Below, piece after piece: positions 1 to 8,545 of a stretch of 64,000 nt of DNA. The notes under the pieces are model-generated. The model made no database searches, was not told the origin of the DNA, and was given only the letters and a program-made list of their open reading frames with translations. The DNA is taken from assembly GCF_013248975.1 (NCBI RefSeq), contig NZ_JABRWH010000001.1, positions 868,001 to 932,000 of the forward strand. The letters run 5' to 3'. Both the position numbers and the translations under genes were made by a program. This stretch comes from Neobacillus endophyticus (lineage in GTDB: Bacteria; Bacillota; Bacilli; Bacillales; Cytobacillaceae). How positions within the stretch are numbered: the first letter of the stretch is position 1; each line of letters opens with the position of its first letter.

Positions 1-1726
1 TCCCATCAACGGTATCTACTTGAACACCATTTGCCAGTGCAGATGTCCCATTACCTGACTCCAGGAATGCGTGGGCAATCAGATAAACTTCATTTACATT
101 ATTTTGCAGGCTCGCCTTAATAAAGGCGTCCCCCATTCCATCCAGAATTCCTTTTCCTTTTAGGACATTGGCATTTAAATCGGCAGCTGTTGTTCCGGCA
201 TTTTTATTTAATATTAAAAATTCCAGATATTGTGGACTATCCGGCGTAATTCGACTTGGGTCTAGATAGTTTATAACATCCTCTGGTTTAGCATTGCGCC
301 AAGTTCCAAATTTAATTTGGTACCAGGTGCCAACGGTTGAAACAATGGTTACCGTTTGTCCTTGTTTTAATGTTCCATAAATAAACGAATTGCTATTTGT
401 ATCACTGCGAACGTTCAAGGCGCTTGCCGTTACGACTCCTTTTGTTGGGTCATTCGCATTTTGAAGCACATATTGGCTGCTCACATATGCCGCCTGGCTT
501 TGATACAAGTCCGTTTGCGGCGGCGGATTCAACTGCATTTCTACGTTCAACACTTGCTGCAGCGTGACATTGTATTGTGTTTTGGTCGTCACAGGTCCCG
601 AATTTAATAACCCGTTATCGAAAAATGTGTAGGTTTTCCCGTCTATTACTTGTGTTCCCGTCACCATTTTTCCATTGCTGTCAAAATAATACCAGCTATT
701 ACCGAGCTGCAGCCAGCCGGTCCGCCGATCGCCGCCTACATTTAAATAGTAGGTGTTGCCCTGGTCAACAAGCCAGCCCGTCTGCATCACACCATCACTG
801 TTTAAGTAATACCATTTTGAGCTGTCTGAAATCCAGCCAGTGGCCATAGTTCCATCGCTGTTAAAATAGTACCAATTGTTTTGATACAGGAACCAACCCG
901 TTTGCATCGTGCCGTCTGAGCCAAGATAATACTTTTTCCCGCCATCGGTCAGCCAGCCGGTATAAACAATACCATTTGTTCCGAGGTAGTATCGCTTATT
1001 GTTAAGCACCTGCCAGCCAGGACTCTGCTGAAGAACACCGTTTGCAGCAAAATAATACTTTTGGCCGTTTATCGTTTGGATTCCTGTTAGCATTTTTCCA
1101 TCTTGGCCAAAGTAATATTTATTTCCGTTATCCGTTAACCAGCCCTTATACATGAAACCATCTGTACCAAAATAATATGTACTGCCGCTGACAGTCAGCC
1201 AGCCGGTATGCTTCGAACCATCCGTATTAAAATACATGATAACGGAACCATCGCGAAACCAGCCTGTCAGCTTCGCTGTACTCAAGGCTCCAGAGGATGT
1301 AAAAAAGTATGGCTTATTATCAATGTATTTTTGCCCTGTGACCATTGCACCGCTTGGGCTTAGGTAATATTTTTTCCCGCTGACTTCAATCCAGCCGGTA
1401 GCCATTGCGCCGCTCGATTTAAGATAATACCAGGTGTTTTTGTCTATTAACCAACCGGTTTTCATTGCACCGCTTTTCAGATCAAAGTAGTACCAGAGAT
1501 TGTTGATTCGAGCCCATCCAGTCTGCATGACCCCATCACTACTAAAATAATACCTGGCACCCTTAATACTCACCCATCCAGTGATTTTCTTGCCTGATGG
1601 AGTTACATAATACCATTTGTTATTTTGATATTTCCACGTATTTGTTGTTACCGCCGTTGCCCCAACTGCTGACGATGAAAATAACATCGTTGCCAAGAAG
1701 AAAGCAGTGGCTCTTTTTTTCTTCAA
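1..1726 (-). CDS. LytD-like N-acetylglucosaminidase with wall-binding repeats (C-terminus cut by window edge)
   Basis: A secreted peptidoglycan hydrolase, read from the minus strand. The TTG start at 1726 follows a GGGGGG-type ribosome binding site and gives a KKKRA n-region with a hydrophobic signal peptide ending near AVGA. About 17 choline-binding-type repeats (about 20 residues, GW...WYYF/L...G.M.TGW) follow, down to about position 600. Next comes a bacterial SH3 domain (TASALNVRSDTNSNSF, WYQIKFG). The glucosaminidase domain then begins, with YLIAHAFLESGNGTSALANG covering the expected catalytic Glu region of LytD/Auto-type enzymes. The stop codon lies beyond base 1. The order repeats-SH3-glucosaminidase matches LytD-like autolysins, although B. 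subtilis LytD uses different wall-binding repeats. Family assignment is firm; the exact role (vegetative autolysis, motility or sporulation) is not visible. Confidence 0.9.
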   Translation of the reverse strand, partial: MKKKRATAFFLATMLFSSSAVGATAVTTNTWKYQNNKWYYVTPSGKKITGWVSIKGARYYFSSDGVMQTGWARINNLWYYFDLKSGAMKTGWLIDKNTWYYLKSSGAMATGWIEVSGKKYYLSPSGAMVTGQKYIDNKPYFFTSSGALSTAKLTGWFRDGSVIMYFNTDGSKHTGWLTVSGSTYYFGTDGFMYKGWLTDNGNKYYFGQDGKMLTGIQTINGQKYYFAANGVLQQSPGWQVLNNKRYYLGTNGIVYTGWLTDGGKKYYLGSDGTMQTGWFLYQNNWYYFNSDGTMATGWISDSSKWYYLNSDGVMQTGWLVDQGNTYYLNVGGDRRTGWLQLGNSWYYFDSNGKMVTGTQVIDGKTYTFFDNGLLNSGPVTTKTQYNVTLQQVLNVEMQLNPPPQTDLYQSQAAYVSSQYVLQNANDPTKGVVTASALNVRSDTNSNSFIYGTLKQGQTVTIVSTVGTWYQIKFGTWRNAKPEDVINYLDPSRITPDSPQYLEFLILNKNAGTTAADLNANVLKGKGILDGMGDAFIKASLQNNVNEVYLIAHAFLESGNGTSALANGVQVDTVDG

Positions 1727-2189
1727 AATGTCTTCCCCCCCAGGACCTTTTACACTATGAAGTCATATACTCTATTTATCTAAAAAAAAGGCGGAGTTCT
1801 CGGTGCTGCTGATTTTTGCAAATAGATATGTAGAAAGTAGTCTGATTCATCTTTTGCGGAGCACCTCACCTTTTCTGCAAAAAATGATTGCACAGTACTA
1901 TTCTCTCATTTTGACACAATTTTTCAACAAAAAAATGAATATTTTGTTCGATTTAGTAGTTTTGTATCAAATTTTGTCCTTTTTAACAAACCTTCTCCTC
2001 CCAGAGGACTGCTATTAAAAGGACTTTTTTCCTCCATTCCCCTTTGGCTCTATTAAATTTGACTGTTGATCGGAGCAGATATCAACAGATTATTAAAAAA
2101 CAACAATGTTGTTTTTAGAGCCTTTTATTTTAAAAAACGGTATAGCTAAAACACACTGTGGAATTTACCGGTAGTGGAGTGGACCCATA
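1727..2189. other. Intergenic region without a supported gene
   Basis: AT-rich stretch upstream of the glucosaminidase, which is transcribed leftward. It has a perfect hairpin at about 2096-2116 (AAAAACAAC, loop AAT, GTTGTTTTT). Short open frames here have no ribosome binding site and no recognisable protein. I saw no clear SigD promoter (TAAA-N15-GCCGATAT), which would be expected if this autolysin were in a motility regulon. Confidence 0.4.
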
Positions 2190-2234
2190 AAAAATAAAAA
2201 AAGATTAGAACCTGCTTATTGGCAGATCTAATCC
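2190..2234 (-). terminator. Rho-independent terminator of the CPBP gene
   Basis: Read on the minus strand: GATTAGATCTGC, short loop, GCAGGTTCTAATC, then a T-rich tract. It lies about 50 bases past the stop of the CPBP membrane protein. Confidence 0.8.
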
Positions 2235-2284
2235 ATTATGTTAAGTTATTGATTTTTTCAGTATTCTAAACTGACGATCTTTTA

Positions 2285-3202
2285 TTATGTTGATTCTGGC
2301 ACCTCTATGCCCTCGACACCCATTGCGGCTAATTGCCGATTCTTTTGTCTTATTTCCAATATTAATAGAATGATAAAAACGATCAATACAATAAGCGCTA
2401 AGCATTCCACAGCGTAATCATAATAATACCAGGATATCGTGGTGGTCATATCATACACAGAGTGCACAAGGACTGTCAGCCATAAATTTCGTGTCCACAA
2501 CAGGATCAGCCCCAATATGAACCCCATATTTCCAAAAGTGACAATGGCACCAATTCGAACTCGCCAAGACTCTTCGGCATCCAACGTATGATCAATACCG
2601 AATAAAATCGAAGTCAAAAACAACGCGGCTAATAGAAATAGATCCCTCTTGCCGCTTTCCCAACGGCTTGGAAACCATTTTTTACATACTACAAGCAGGA
2701 GAATGATATATGCTAAGCGCCAAACTTCCTCCAGTCCGGCAAGTGCATCCGTATATAAATCATTTCCAAGAGTATCTACTTGATCCCAAAAAGTGGGGGA
2801 TGTATTAGATCCTGAGGAGGAATGGGTTCCTTCCCCTTGAGTGGATGGAGTGGAGGTATAATCTTGAACATAATGGTTATAATCATCGTTAAATTCTGAG
2901 AAGACGATCCCAGAATAGATGTTCACCAGCGAACTTCCAAGGAAGAAAATAAGAAAAGCACCCGTGAACTGGAGAGCAATTCTTCGCTTTGTTTTCTTCT
3001 TTTCCTGGATCTGGCCGAGCCTTGGGGAAATCCTCCAGCCAATAAACAGGGAGGATACCATCACAGCATCGTATAAATCACTGGCCAAATAGCTGAACCT
3101 GGTGAGATATAGGAGCACCTCTGCCCCCAATGTCACAATAAGAAGAGCAACAAATAGCTTAAAAGAAATCGGTTTTGTTAAATTCATTGTCATCCGCATC
3201 AT
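2285..3202 (-). CDS. CPBP-family intramembrane protease-like membrane protein
   Basis: Integral membrane protein of about 300 residues with at least six hydrophobic segments. CPBP (Abi/CAAX protease-like) hallmarks are present in order: a Glu pair with Arg (LEEVWRL, about residue 158), FGIDH (FxxxH) about 40 residues on, and HSVYD (HxxxD/N) near residue 243. The first motif is EExxR rather than the usual EExxxR, so proteolytic activity is less certain than membership. A Ser/Thr/Gly-rich linker (SSSGSNTS) sits between transmembrane segments 3 and 4. Upstream is AGGGG followed closely by several ATG codons (3202, 3199, 3193, 3187); by spacing, translation may begin at 3199 or 3193 rather than 3202. 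A 30-codon ORF lies directly upstream on the same strand. No substrate can be inferred. Confidence 0.75.
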   Translation of the reverse strand: MMRMTMNLTKPISFKLFVALLIVTLGAEVLLYLTRFSYLASDLYDAVMVSSLFIGWRISPRLGQIQEKKKTKRRIALQFTGAFLIFFLGSSLVNIYSGIVFSEFNDDYNHYVQDYTSTPSTQGEGTHSSSGSNTSPTFWDQVDTLGNDLYTDALAGLEEVWRLAYIILLLVVCKKWFPSRWESGKRDLFLLAALFLTSILFGIDHTLDAEESWRVRIGAIVTFGNMGFILGLILLWTRNLWLTVLVHSVYDMTTTISWYYYDYAVECLALIVLIVFIILLILEIRQKNRQLAAMGVEGIEVPEST

Positions 3203-3243
3203 ACCCCTGAAAATTGATAGACAAACTGCTGTTTTAAACCGCT

Positions 3244-3336
3244 CTACCTGCCCATATGAACGGCTGCGATCGCCAGCCCATTAAACAGAAGCAGAAACAC
3301 CAAACAGGCAATCATCCATTTCCAAACTCTCGCCAC
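3244..3336 (-). CDS. Possible 30-residue single-pass membrane peptide
   Basis: A GTG start at 3336 is preceded on the minus strand by GGGGAGG at a spacing of five bases, a strong ribosome binding site. The frame encodes 30 residues: a basic start (MARVWKW), then a continuous hydrophobic stretch (MIACLVFLLLFNGLAIAAV), ending HMGR. It lies 41 bases upstream of the CPBP gene and could be co-transcribed with it. No family is recognised; a small membrane peptide is the simplest reading, but a chance ORF cannot be excluded. Confidence 0.4.
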   Translation of the reverse strand: MARVWKWMIACLVFLLLFNGLAIAAVHMGR

Positions 3337-3468
3337 AGTATCCTCCCCTTCCAAGCCTAATCCACCTCAAACATACCCAACAACACGCACAAAACGAACC
3401 GTAAAGAACAGATAATAATAGCTTAAATTTAACATATCCAAAAACAAATATCACTGTAAAATTTAGGA

Positions 3469-3513
3469 GGGTGTCAGGCACCATGTGAAATTTTCACATG
3501 GTGCCTGACACCC
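3469..3513. repeat. GTGTCAGGCACC element, compact palindrome (type A)
   Basis: A near-perfect 45-bp inverted repeat: GGGTGTCAGGCACCATGTG, AAA/TTT centre, CACATGGTGCCTGACACCC. It is identical to the copy at 18329-18373 and nearly so to 21895-21935. The copy overlaps the end of sat and supplies its last residues and stop codon. Composition changes sharply here: in the 120 bases 3281-3400 I count 10 G and 45 C on the + strand, and in 3541-3660 48 G and 16 C. Confidence 0.95.
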
Positions 3514-4639
3514 TCAACACCTGGATTACTTCCGGACGGCTGTATTCTTTTGGGGGGGCGATGCCGTTTTTGAGCATGGTTCTGACGGCTGTTCCGGAGA
3601 GGTGGAGGTGGTATTCTTTGGGGTGGGGGCAGGTTTTGGTGGAAGCCATGTTTTCGCATTTTGTGCAGTAGAAAGTATGTTCAAATGGGAGGATGGTGAT
3701 ACCGATTTCTTCTTTGCTGAATTGGGTGAAGATTTTTTGAGAATCATAGGTTCCGTAATAATTTCCAACTCCGGCATGGTCTCTTCCAACAATAAAATGG
3801 GTGCAGCCGTAGTTTTTTCGAACCAGCGCATGGAATACGGCTTCTCTTGGTCCTGCGTACCGCATGGCGGCGGGAAATACGTCCAAATACACCCGATCCT
3901 TAGGATAATAGTTTTCTAACAAAACTTCATAGCTCTTCATTCTGATCGGCGCTGGAATATCATCTGACTTTGTTTCGCCAACTAGCGGATGTAAAAACAA
4001 ACCATCCACCGTTTCCAGTGCTGTTTTTTGAATATACTCATGTGCTCTGTGGACGGGATTTCTGGTTTGAAAACCAACAATCGTGTTCCAATTTCTGCTG
4101 GCAAATTCTCCTCTTGTTTCGCTCGGCGTTTTATAAAACGCATGGAAGTTTTCATTTTTCGGAGGCATTTTGATTAAATGAACAGGTCCAGCCAAATAAA
4201 CGTTTGGCCGGCTAAATAGTTTTTTCACCCCTGGATGCTGAAGGTCGGTTGTTCGAAACACTTTTTCTGCTTCAAGGATTTTATCAGGGACATATTTTTC
4301 CGTTAATTCCAATACACCATAAACCATATTTTCATATGTTAATTTTACTTTCTCTCCAAGCGTTAATGAATCGGCCATTTTTTCAGTGACGGGCAATGTG
4401 ATCGGAATACTCCAAACAATTCCATTTTTCAATCGCATGCTAGAAACAACAGATTCGTAGTCTTCTTTGGAGAGAAACCCAGTTAAGGGGCTATATGCGC
4501 CATTTGCAATTAATTCTAAATCTGACAGCGCCATTCTATCCATTTCTATTGCATGGGGGATGGAGGACACTTCAAAGTGGAAATCCATCTGATTCACTAA
4601 TTGTCCTCCGTGGGGAATACTCAATGACAATTTTGTCAT
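3494..4639 (-). CDS. sat: Sulfate adenylyltransferase (ATP sulfurylase)
   Basis: Makes adenylylsulfate (APS) from sulfate and ATP in the cytoplasm. About 381 residues, the usual length of bacterial homo-oligomeric Sat: an N-terminal PUA-like domain, then the ATP sulfurylase domain with [12 protein letters not shown] (around residue 190), [14 protein letters not shown] and [13 protein letters not shown], the nucleotide- and sulfate-binding signatures. A CTKC...CPH cluster near the C-terminus is typical of this subfamily. The last residues (VSGTM) and the TGA stop are encoded by the inserted 45-bp repeat, so the native C-terminus has been replaced. It lies downstream of cysC on the same strand, separated by a 147-bp dispersed repeat. 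With no PAPS reductase nearby and a sulfotransferase in the same locus, supply of PAPS for sulfation is a plausible role; general sulfate assimilation is the alternative. Confidence 0.95.
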   Translation of the reverse strand: MTKLSLSIPHGGQLVNQMDFHFEVSSIPHAIEMDRMALSDLELIANGAYSPLTGFLSKEDYESVVSSMRLKNGIVWSIPITLPVTEKMADSLTLGEKVKLTYENMVYGVLELTEKYVPDKILEAEKVFRTTDLQHPGVKKLFSRPNVYLAGPVHLIKMPPKNENFHAFYKTPSETRGEFASRNWNTIVGFQTRNPVHRAHEYIQKTALETVDGLFLHPLVGETKSDDIPAPIRMKSYEVLLENYYPKDRVYLDVFPAAMRYAGPREAVFHALVRKNYGCTHFIVGRDHAGVGNYYGTYDSQKIFTQFSKEEIGITILPFEHTFYCTKCENMASTKTCPHPKEYHLHLSGTAVRTMLKNGIAPPKEYSRPEVIQVLRVSGTM

Positions 4640-4687
4640 TCCTTTCTATTAAAGTTTTCTTTATCAAAGGGCCTGTTAAACACGGCT

Positions 4688-4834
4688 GTTGATTTCCACT
4701 TCAGGCACGAGAGGTTCGCGGGCGTACCGGGGAGACCCCGTACTACCCTTAGGACACTAAATCACTTCCCTGTATTCACCCACGCACGAAGGAAATGCGG
4801 TACATTTTCGAGTAGTCTTGTGCCTTCCGCCCCA
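4688..4834 (-). repeat. Dispersed Bacillaceae repeat, GCGGAAGGC...GCGGAAATCAAC family
   Basis: Begins GTTGATTTCC and ends CCTTCCGCCCC, with GGGGAGACCCC and GGCACGAG inside. It is a diverged inverted copy of 29536-29711. I recognise the ends (GGAGCGGAAGGC... and GCGGAAATCAAC) as a common non-coding dispersed repeat of Bacillaceae genomes. It has inserted between cysC and sat. Confidence 0.75.
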
Positions 4835-4865
4835 AACAACAGTGTTTAAATATCAACAATGTTCT

Positions 4866-5483
4866 TTAACAGAACCTATCAAAAAGATATTTTGTCACGG
4901 CAGATGTGCATTCTTCTATGGACCAATTACTTGTATCAAGTATGATTTCCGGATTTGCCGGTTCTTCATATGGATCGTCAATTCCGGTAAACTTCAGGAT
5001 TTCTCCCTTTCTCGCTTTCTTATAGAGCCCTTTTGGGTCGCGCTTCTCACACTCTTCGATGGGGCAGCTCACATAAATTTCGATAAATTCATCTTTGCCA
5101 AATAATGACCTTGCTATCTCACGATCCTTTTGATAAGGGGAAATTAGGGCTGCAATTACCACTATGCCGGCATCCACAAAAAGCTTGCCGATTTCGGCTG
5201 TCCTTCTTATATTTTCCTTCCGATCTTCCATATTGTGCGTGAGATCGCTGTTAATTCCGTGCCTCAGGTTGTCCCCATCCAATAAATACACACTTACCCC
5301 TTTATTAAATAATTCGAGCTGAAGCGCATTAGCAATGGTAGATTTCCCGGAACCTGAAAGTCCTGTTAACCATAGCATGAAGCTTTTATGGCCATGAACT
5401 TTCTGACGGTCTTCTTTTGTAATGGCCGATTCCAGCCATGAAATATGTTGATTAGACTCCCCTCTGTTCAAAATCCGCTTCAC
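4866..5483 (-). CDS. cysC: Adenylylsulfate (APS) kinase
   Basis: Phosphorylates APS to PAPS, the donor for sulfotransferases and PAPS reductase. 205 residues, family-typical. The P-loop GLSGSGKSTIANALQ is near residue 41, followed by LLDGDNLRHGINSDL, the APS-binding lid and IYVSCPIEECEKRDPKGLY. The GTG start at 5483 has AGGA seven bases upstream; a TTG at 5471 behind GAGAGGTG is an alternative. Upstream of sat on the same strand, with a dispersed repeat between them, so the pair may once have been a tighter operon. Confidence 0.95.
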   Translation of the reverse strand: MKRILNRGESNQHISWLESAITKEDRQKVHGHKSFMLWLTGLSGSGKSTIANALQLELFNKGVSVYLLDGDNLRHGINSDLTHNMEDRKENIRRTAEIGKLFVDAGIVVIAALISPYQKDREIARSLFGKDEFIEIYVSCPIEECEKRDPKGLYKKARKGEILKFTGIDDPYEEPANPEIILDTSNWSIEECTSAVTKYLFDRFC

Positions 5484-5652
5484 CTCTCTGTCCTAAGCCA
5501 TTTACCGATATTTAAAAATTTTACCGAATCCTCTTTTTGGCTTGTTCTATTAGTAAATATCGTCATTTTCAAAATTCTAAGCATAAGCTAATAACGTGGT
5601 TTAAATGTTACAAATTGTTCAAATTATTTTTGATAAAGGAGATTGAATACTG

Positions 5653-6741
5653 TTGAAAGTAATGACCATTCTTGGAACGCGGCCGGAAATCATTCGTTTA
5701 AGCTTAATCATTAAAAAATTGGATGTGTTAACAAATCATATCCTTGTTCATACCGGACAAAACTATGACCGCTCTCTAAGCGATGTATTTTTTGAACAGC
5801 TTGGCGTTCGGCAGCCAGACTATAAAATCCATTTAAGCTCCCATACGTTCGGGCAGCAGGTCGGAGAAATGTTTGCAGAAGTTGAAAAAATAATGGCAAA
5901 AGAGAAACCGGATAAGATTTTATTGCTGGGTGATACGAACAGTGCCCTTTGTGCCTTGCTTGGCGAACGAATGGGAATCCCTGTTTATCACATGGAGGCT
6001 GGCAATCGTTGTTTCGATACCTCTGTACCTGAGGAAATTAACCGAAAAGCGATTGACTCCGTTTCCTCTTTTAATTTGCCCTATACGATGCTGAGCCGGG
6101 AAAATTTAATCCGTGAAGGTGTTCCCAATCACCGCATCTGGGTTTCAGGAAACCCCATTTATGAAGTTTTACAAGAATACAAGGAGAAGATTGATCAAAG
6201 TGATATTTTGCAAAAGCTTGGGATAAACAATAATGGATATATTGTGGTGACAGCTCACCGCGCCGAAAATGTCGATAATGAAACAAGACTACAGCATATT
6301 GTGAATGCCCTTCAGCTGATCGCAAAGCAGCACCAGATTCCGATCATTTGCAGTGTACATCCACGGACACGGGATCGTATGAAAAAATTCCGAATCAATC
6401 CTCAAGATCCATTGATTCACTTCAGTGAACCGTTTGGATTCTTTGATTTTGTTCACCTTCAAAAACACGCACGATGTGTCATCACAGACAGCGGGACGGT
6501 ACAGGAAGAAAGCTGCATTCTTCATGTTCCAGCCGTAACCATTCGGAATAGTACGGAAAGACCGGAAACAGTCCTCTGCGGAAGTAATGTTATTTCCGGC
6601 GTTCATGATCAAAGTATTGTCGATAGTGTCAACTTGATGATCCTTTCCAATCGTTCATGGACTCTACCTGAAGGCTATGGTGATCCAAATGTTTCAAGCA
6701 AAGTGATCAATATGGTTTTAGGCGGACTTCATCATCTGTAA
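5653..6741 (+). CDS. UDP-N-acetylglucosamine 2-epimerase family (WbvD/CapG-like)
   Basis: Non-hydrolysing 2-epimerase of the GT-B fold, 362 residues. Motifs: ILGTRPEIIRLS at the N-terminus, LLLGDTNSALCAL, HMEAGNRCFD with PEEINR, VVTAHRAENVD, SVHPRTRDR, and TDSGTVQEESCILHVP with the RNSTERPE loop. The TTG start follows AAAGGAG. It is less like classical WecB (a WecB-type copy is at 28172-29311) and lies beside a 4,6-dehydratase/5-epimerase and an RmlD-like reductase. Together these suggest 2-epimerisation of a UDP-6-deoxy-L-hexosamine, for example UDP-L-RhaNAc to UDP-L-QuiNAc. The specific sugar is inferred from context, not proven. It converges on the operon at 6813-9528. Confidence 0.8.
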   Translation: MKVMTILGTRPEIIRLSLIIKKLDVLTNHILVHTGQNYDRSLSDVFFEQLGVRQPDYKIHLSSHTFGQQVGEMFAEVEKIMAKEKPDKILLLGDTNSALCALLGERMGIPVYHMEAGNRCFDTSVPEEINRKAIDSVSSFNLPYTMLSRENLIREGVPNHRIWVSGNPIYEVLQEYKEKIDQSDILQKLGINNNGYIVVTAHRAENVDNETRLQHIVNALQLIAKQHQIPIICSVHPRTRDRMKKFRINPQDPLIHFSEPFGFFDFVHLQKHARCVITDSGTVQEESCILHVPAVTIRNSTERPETVLCGSNVISGVHDQSIVDSVNLMILSNRSWTLPEGYGDPNVSSKVINMVLGGLHHL

Positions 6742-6765
6742 ACTGGAGCAATCATTTTTCAGAAA

Positions 6766-6804
6766 GAAGAAGCCTTTCACTGGAGTAACAGAAAAGGCTT
6801 CTTC
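6766..6804. terminator. Hairpin between convergent genes (possible bidirectional terminator)
   Basis: GAAGAAGCCTTT and AAAGGCTTCTTC form a 12-bp stem between the stops of the 2-epimerase and the SDR gene. The T tract is short on both sides. Confidence 0.55.
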
Positions 6805-6812
6805 ACCAACCA

Positions 6813-7706
6813 TTAAACCTCCTTCTCCCCTCGAAAAAATTGCAGGGTGTCATGTAAAGAGTTCTCAAAAGAAATGGCTGGCTCCCAGTTTAATTTTTTC
6901 ATCCCGCTAGGATCCATCATCGGGCTGAATTGCGGCTGCTGTGACTTTTGTTCCTTTATTGTCATTTTAATGTCCGTCATAGACTGATAGGTTTTCATAA
7001 CCTCTTCCAACGGCCGGGAAATGCCCGTGCAAATCTCGTAAACCTCTTCATTGGTGTCCATAAACAACAATTGATCATAGGCACGGACCACATCTCTTAC
7101 ATCAATAAAGTCCCGTCGGGCAGACAAGTCATTCACTTCTAGAATGGGCTGTACATGCCCTTCTTCCATTGCGGCTATTTTTCGCGCCACTAAAGAACAG
7201 ATCCCATTTGAAAAACCGGGTCCAATTATATTAGAAGGTTTTGCCAAAACAATATTCAATCCGTATAGTCTTTTCCAAGATTCTGCCACCAGCATTTGCA
7301 GCCCTTTACTCAAGCTATATGGATGAACCGCGACAGGTGCAGCCTGCGGATTAAATTGCAGGGCAGAACCAACAACAATTATTTTTGCGGACGGACAATA
7401 CATTCTTACAGCTTCCAGCAAATTCAACGTAGACATCACGTTTGTCCTAAAATTGTCAGCAGGTGACTTCCATGATTCTTCAACCGAGCTTTTCCCTGCA
7501 AGGTGCAGAATATAATCCGGTTTTATCTGTTGAATAAGGCTGTTAACCTCCGTTTCATTCGTTACGTCACATTTTACGATATGGAGGTTGGAATCTTTCA
7601 TATCAGGAAAATTCGATCTCACAACAGCGGTAACAGCCATCCCCTTTTGCAGAAAATGGCGGATGGCGTGTCTGCCTGTATAACCATTTGCACCTGTTAT
7701 GAACAT
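6813..7706 (-). CDS. NAD-dependent sugar-nucleotide epimerase/dehydratase (GDP-mannose dehydratase/Rmd-like SDR)
   Basis: Extended short-chain dehydrogenase acting on a nucleotide sugar. TGANGYTGRH (GxxGxxG) binds NAD(P), followed by the DVTNETEV acidic loop, HLAGKSSVEESW, the active-site Ser in VVGSALQ, and catalytic YSLSK. The C-terminal half (RRDFIDVRDVVRAY, EICTG) resembles GDP-4-keto-6-deoxymannose reductase and related enzymes. I place the start at ATG 7706 behind GGGCAGG; an upstream in-frame TTG at 7736 would overlap the previous gene. About 297 residues. Last gene of a three-gene minus-strand operon with the CapE/WbvB-like and RmlD-like genes. The exact reaction is not resolvable by eye. 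Confidence 0.8.
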   Translation of the reverse strand: MFITGANGYTGRHAIRHFLQKGMAVTAVVRSNFPDMKDSNLHIVKCDVTNETEVNSLIQQIKPDYILHLAGKSSVEESWKSPADNFRTNVMSTLNLLEAVRMYCPSAKIIVVGSALQFNPQAAPVAVHPYSLSKGLQMLVAESWKRLYGLNIVLAKPSNIIGPGFSNGICSLVARKIAAMEEGHVQPILEVNDLSARRDFIDVRDVVRAYDQLLFMDTNEEVYEICTGISRPLEEVMKTYQSMTDIKMTIKEQKSQQPQFSPMMDPSGMKKLNWEPAISFENSLHDTLQFFRGEKEV

Positions 7707-7717
7707 TTTCCTGCCCT

Positions 7718-8545
7718 TCACTGCTGATTCAGCCAATCTCTTAATTCAAGCAACATCGTTTTGTATTCAGGCACTTGATAATGAAAATCGGTGCGATTAT
7801 TTTTTAATGATCTGTCTAATACAACCTTTTCATCAGGATGAATCACGACATCTTTTTTATCAAATACATCTTGAAATAATCTGAGTAAATCATATTTTGA
7901 TATTTTTTCTGGTACGCAAAGATGGTACAAACCTGAAATATTTTGTTTCATCATTTCCTGAATGACCTTCGCTAACTCCAAGGTTGTTACCCCGTTCCAA
8001 AACACCCTTTTAAATCCTTTAATTTCTCCGGTTTGCTGCATAAACCAATGCATTAAACCGATTCCCTCGCCCCTGATTTCAGGGCCGATAATCGATGTAC
8101 GAATCGTTAAATGACGAGAATTCACTATTTCTCCTAATGCTTTTGTTTTCCCATATACCTTTTCGCCATCGGTCGGGTCATGTTCTTCATAATCACCTTT
8201 TTTCCCTGAGAAAACACAGTCCGTACTGATATGGATCAACCTTCCCCCGCACCGGTCTGCCAGCTTTGCCAATGTATGCGGCAGTACACTATTAAGCAGC
8301 AAGGCATCAATCGGGTTTTTGTTGGCATTTTCATTTAAAATGCCAACACAGTTGATGATAAAATCAGGTTTTAACGAATCGATGACACTTTCCAGTACGG
8401 CCTGATCCCTGGCATCGAGCTGAATGGCCTCCAAATCTGAAGCATCACGACTGGTATAATAAACAGAAAAACCGGGACACGTTTTAAAATACCGAGTAAT
8501 CATATGTCCCGCCATTCCATTTCCACCTAACACTAATAGCTTCAT
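7718..8545 (-). CDS. RmlD-like NAD(P)-dependent sugar-nucleotide reductase
   Basis: SDR of 275 residues, close in layout to dTDP-4-dehydrorhamnose reductase: VLGGNGMAGHMITRYF (nucleotide-binding glycine motif), NCVGILNE, HISTDCVFSGKKGDY, and catalytic YGKTKALGE. It lacks the C-terminal cupin domain that distinguishes CapF/WbjC, so the UDP-L-RhaNAc/QuiNAc-type reductase (WbvR-like) fits better than the FucNAc enzyme. Its ATG overlaps the TGA of the upstream 4,6-dehydratase by four bases, showing translational coupling and a shared pathway. Confidence 0.85.
   Translation of the reverse strand: MKLLVLGGNGMAGHMITRYFKTCPGFSVYYTSRDASDLEAIQLDARDQAVLESVIDSLKPDFIINCVGILNENANKNPIDALLLNSVLPHTLAKLADRCGGRLIHISTDCVFSGKKGDYEEHDPTDGEKVYGKTKALGEIVNSRHLTIRTSIIGPEIRGEGIGLMHWFMQQTGEIKGFKRVFWNGVTTLELAKVIQEMMKQNISGLYHLCVPEKISKYDLLRLFQDVFDKKDVVIHPDEKVVLDRSLKNNRTDFHYQVPEYKTMLLELRDWLNQQ

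Noticed and set aside
1803..2018. 71-codon + strand frame upstream of the glucosaminidase
   Set aside because: No ribosome binding site, low-complexity hydrophobic content from AT-rich DNA.
3281..3484. 67-codon minus-strand frame beginning inside the palindrome
   Set aside because: Its start lies in the repeat with no ribosome binding site; a 30-codon frame with a strong site in another frame explains the region better.
3469..3513. Reading the compact palindromes as transcription terminators
   Set aside because: They lack T tracts, occur between divergent genes too, and real terminators with T runs are found separately at several of these loci.
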